A stretch of DNA of 64,000 nt from Saccharomyces uvarum (Eukaryota; Ascomycota; Saccharomycetes; Saccharomycetales; Saccharomycetaceae): the NCBI GenBank assembly GCA_947243795.1, contig OX365941.1, forward strand, positions 62,001 to 126,000, given 5' to 3'. A program made the position numbers and the translations under genes. Shown here piece by piece: positions 62,152 to 64,000 of the stretch. Within the stretch, counting starts at the first letter, position 1; every line of letters starts with the position of its first letter. Under the pieces are notes generated by a model. The model was not told the DNA's origin. It was given only the letters and a program-made list of their open reading frames with translations, and searched no databases.

Positions 62152-63204
62152 TCAAATTAATGGCTTCACATCGTTGGGCCAAGTTTCGTTTTTCAATTCA
62201 GGAACGATAGTCAAAACTTTACCGGTCAATAGCACATTCTTTGCGTTATGAGCAACCAACTCTTCCATTTTATTCCTTGTTTCCACACAGTGGGTACCCA
62301 TGTGAGGTAAGCCCAAAACTTGAGGCATGGATAAGAGCTCTTTAGATATTTTTGGCTCATATTCGAAAACGTCCAAACCAGCACTTCTAATTTTCCCACT
62401 GCGTAGGGCATCAGTCATTGCTTGTTCGTCGATGACTGCGCCACGGGCAGTATTAACAATAACCACGCCGTCTTTCATTTTCTCAATGGTCTCTGCATCG
62501 ATTAGATGGTGGGTGCTGCTATTTAGTGGGATATTTACAGACACAATATCCGAACGCTTCAAAAACTCATCGAGGCTTACGTATTCACAACCGTGTTCTT
62601 CTTCGGAAGATAACTGGTGTCTATTGTGGTATATGAAGTTCTCGAACCCGAATGGCTTTAATCTCTCCAAAATACAACGACCGATCCTACCTAGACCCAG
62701 TATACCAACGGTTTTCCCCTCAGGGTCGTAACCAAAGGGAGAAGCACATGCAGGCCCGGATTCTGGCCACTTGCCCTCGAGTAGCCTCCTATTACCAATG
62801 CTAAAGTTTCTCAGGGCGCCCAATAATAAAAACACATGCGTGTCCGCGGTAGCGTTGCTTACCAAGTCGGGAACGTTGGCCACTTGGATGTGCCTTTTCT
62901 TGAATGGTTCGATATCAATTTGGTCGTAACCGGCACCTGTGTGGCAAACAGCGACCACAGAAGAGGGCAACGCAAGAGCCAGCTCTTCATCAAACCTACC
63001 TGTATTGTTAACGCTTCTCGCAGTTCTGGTGATAACTTGTACTCGAGAAAGCTTACTTTGAGGGTCCTTGAGCTCCTGCAAGAACTGCTCTCTAGTGATG
63101 GATTCAGGGATAGTGATCACGTCTGCGATCTTCCCCAGGTCCTTCCAGGCTTCGTCAGCAAAGGCATTCTTCCCTAATTTCAAAACGATTGGTTTCTCGC
63201 TCAT
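62152..63204 (-). CDS. GOR1: Gor1, glyoxylate reductase
   Basis: A 350-residue D-2-hydroxyacid dehydrogenase that reduces glyoxylate to glycolate with NAD(P)H. The Rossmann motif GLGRIG is at 170-175. The catalytic Arg253 lies in NTARGAVID, with the acidic partner near E280-E282 and the general acid H300 in GLPHMGTH. The substrate-binding loop VCHTGAGYDQID is at about 86-97. All key residues are present and the length equals S. cerevisiae Gor1. It is convergent with BOR1 and divergent from TOF1. Confidence 0.96.
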   Translation of the reverse strand: MSEKPIVLKLGKNAFADEAWKDLGKIADVITIPESITREQFLQELKDPQSKLSRVQVITRTARSVNNTGRFDEELALALPSSVVAVCHTGAGYDQIDIEPFKKRHIQVANVPDLVSNATADTHVFLLLGALRNFSIGNRRLLEGKWPESGPACASPFGYDPEGKTVGILGLGRIGRCILERLKPFGFENFIYHNRHQLSSEEEHGCEYVSLDEFLKRSDIVSVNIPLNSSTHHLIDAETIEKMKDGVVIVNTARGAVIDEQAMTDALRSGKIRSAGLDVFEYEPKISKELLSMPQVLGLPHMGTHCVETRNKMEELVAHNAKNVLLTGKVLTIVPELKNETWPNDVKPLI

Positions 63205-63930
63205 TTTTGTTCTTGTACGTTTATATGTTACTAAGCAGCTATCGTACCCCGATGTCTATTCGAAAGCATATGCCACCAGTACAGAGGTTCTAACGACAGG
63301 GGCCCAGCAGAAAGCACTTTTTATATCCTCGAGATTAGTGAAAATGGAAAAACGATTGCCTTGATATCCCCGCCCCCTGCCAAGACTTTTGCAGGTTTTA
63401 AGTCCGCTCCCGGTCCTATGTAACAAATGCCTGGGGAAGTGTCAGAGCTAACTGCGCTGTGTTCTCGAGGAACTTTGAGGCTTCACATTAATGGAAGCAG
63501 CAGTCAGCACCGAAAAGTGTAGGTGGGAGAGTGTGCGAGGTAACCTTATGTGCTTCCCCGTGTATTTCCTTCGGTTTGCTTCGGTTAGTAATGCCGGTTC
63601 TCGGAAAGTGCCAGCATTCCTTCTGAGCAAGACAATAAGATAGCCTATGATACGATTGCTAGTGTACTTGTTGTTTTGGTTTTGAATGGCATACTGTGGA
63701 TATTTCTCGCACGCATTGGTCTCACGTAGAAGCTACTCCTCTACATAACGAGCTCTCTAATTATGTCAAACTTTGACGCGTCCATTACGGCTTTACGCGT
63801 TTGCAATGAAAAAAAGAGAATTGAAGATCTTGAAATTTTCAAATGACTTATGGTTTGCTAAGCAAGTATATGACCATACCAGCGAGTGCAGAGGCTTTGT
63901 TGAATCTTTGAGACTGGAACACACACGAAC
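63205..63930. promoter_or_regulatory. Divergent promoter region GOR1/TOF1
   Basis: A 726-bp gap. Two perfect MBF sites ACGCGT lie at 63776-63781 and 63795-63800, 130-155 bp before TOF1, as expected for an S-phase gene. CCCCGCCCC near 63369 is a stress-element-like sequence (reverse GGGG) on the GOR1 side. No gene seen. Confidence 0.6.
63776..63800 (+). promoter_or_regulatory. Pair of MBF (MCB) sites of TOF1
   Basis: ACGCGT at 63776-63781 and again at 63795-63800, 19 bp apart. The MCB core is ACGCGT, and paired copies are typical of Mbp1-Swi6-controlled DNA replication genes. Confidence 0.75.
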
Positions 63931-64000
63931 ATGTCTACTGCTTTGCACCACGGCGCCACAAATGGCACGGATTTCTCTTTGACGGTGCTTAAGGCAAGAA
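63931..64000 (+). CDS. TOF1: Tof1 N terminus (partial), replication fork protection factor
   Basis: The window ends inside this gene; 23 codons are visible (MSTALHHGATNGTDFSLTVLKAR). DFSLTVLKAR is identical to the S. cerevisiae Tof1 start as I recall it. Tof1 with Csm3 and Mrc1 forms the fork protection complex that pauses forks at barriers and supports the S-phase checkpoint; the full protein is about 1240 residues. The two MBF sites upstream support the call. Confidence 0.85.
   Translation, partial: MSTALHHGATNGTDFSLTVLKAR

Overview
The window is nuclear chromosomal DNA from a budding yeast of the genus Saccharomyces. It is syntenic end to end with the left arm of S. cerevisiae chromosome XIV, from BXI1 (YNL305C) to TOF1 (YNL273W). 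The proteins are close to the S. cerevisiae ones but not identical. For example, the first residues of Tof1 read MSTALHHGATNGTDF here, where I recall MSADLQQGTTNAADF in S. cerevisiae, and Cla4, Mon2, Caf40 and Caf120 differ in length. A non-cerevisiae member of the genus (the uvarum/eubayanus, kudriavzevii or arboricola type) is most likely, but I cannot fix the species by eye. Family and length comparisons are from memory; no search was run.

Layout. 1-7.3 kb: BXI1 (TMBIM membrane protein), YPT11 (Rab-like GTPase), the intron-containing ribosomal protein genes RPS19B and RPL18B, and TOS6. 7.7-25.3 kb: TRF5 (TRAMP poly(A) polymerase), CLA4 (PAK kinase), MON2, MRX6, RIM21, MSB3 and PUS4. 25.4-37.3 kb: MID1, RFC3, PCL1, CAF40, SEC21 and CUS2. 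37.8-45.9 kb: a tRNA and Ty cluster with tRNA-Gly(UCC), a broken Ty1/Ty2-type element, tRNA-Asn(GUU), MRPL10, a solo LTR and tRNA-Thr(AGU). 46.2-64 kb: WSC2, POP3, HCH1, ERG24, PRM1, CAF120, MET2, BOR1, GOR1 and the first codons of TOF1.

The protein-coding content is the conserved ancestral set; I see no extra protein gene. Shared regulation is visible in the promoters. SBF/MBF-type G1 sites lie before TOS6, PCL1 and TOF1 and in the WSC2-POP3 gap. PAC/RRPE ribosome-biogenesis motifs lie before TRF5, PUS4 and POP3. Cbf1 and Met31/32-type sites lie before MET2, and an Upc2-type site lies between ERG24 and PRM1.

The least explained signals are non-coding: a GC-rich block of about 200 bp with at least five perfect hairpin arms upstream of RPS19B (candidate structured RNA); perfect 14-bp inverted repeats near two G1 genes (TOS6 and PCL1); an orphan core promoter between PCL1 and CAF40; a C.A mismatch in the anticodon stem of tRNA-Asn; and a 153-bp perfectly identical inverted LTR segment flanking MRPL10, embedded in otherwise diverged LTRs.
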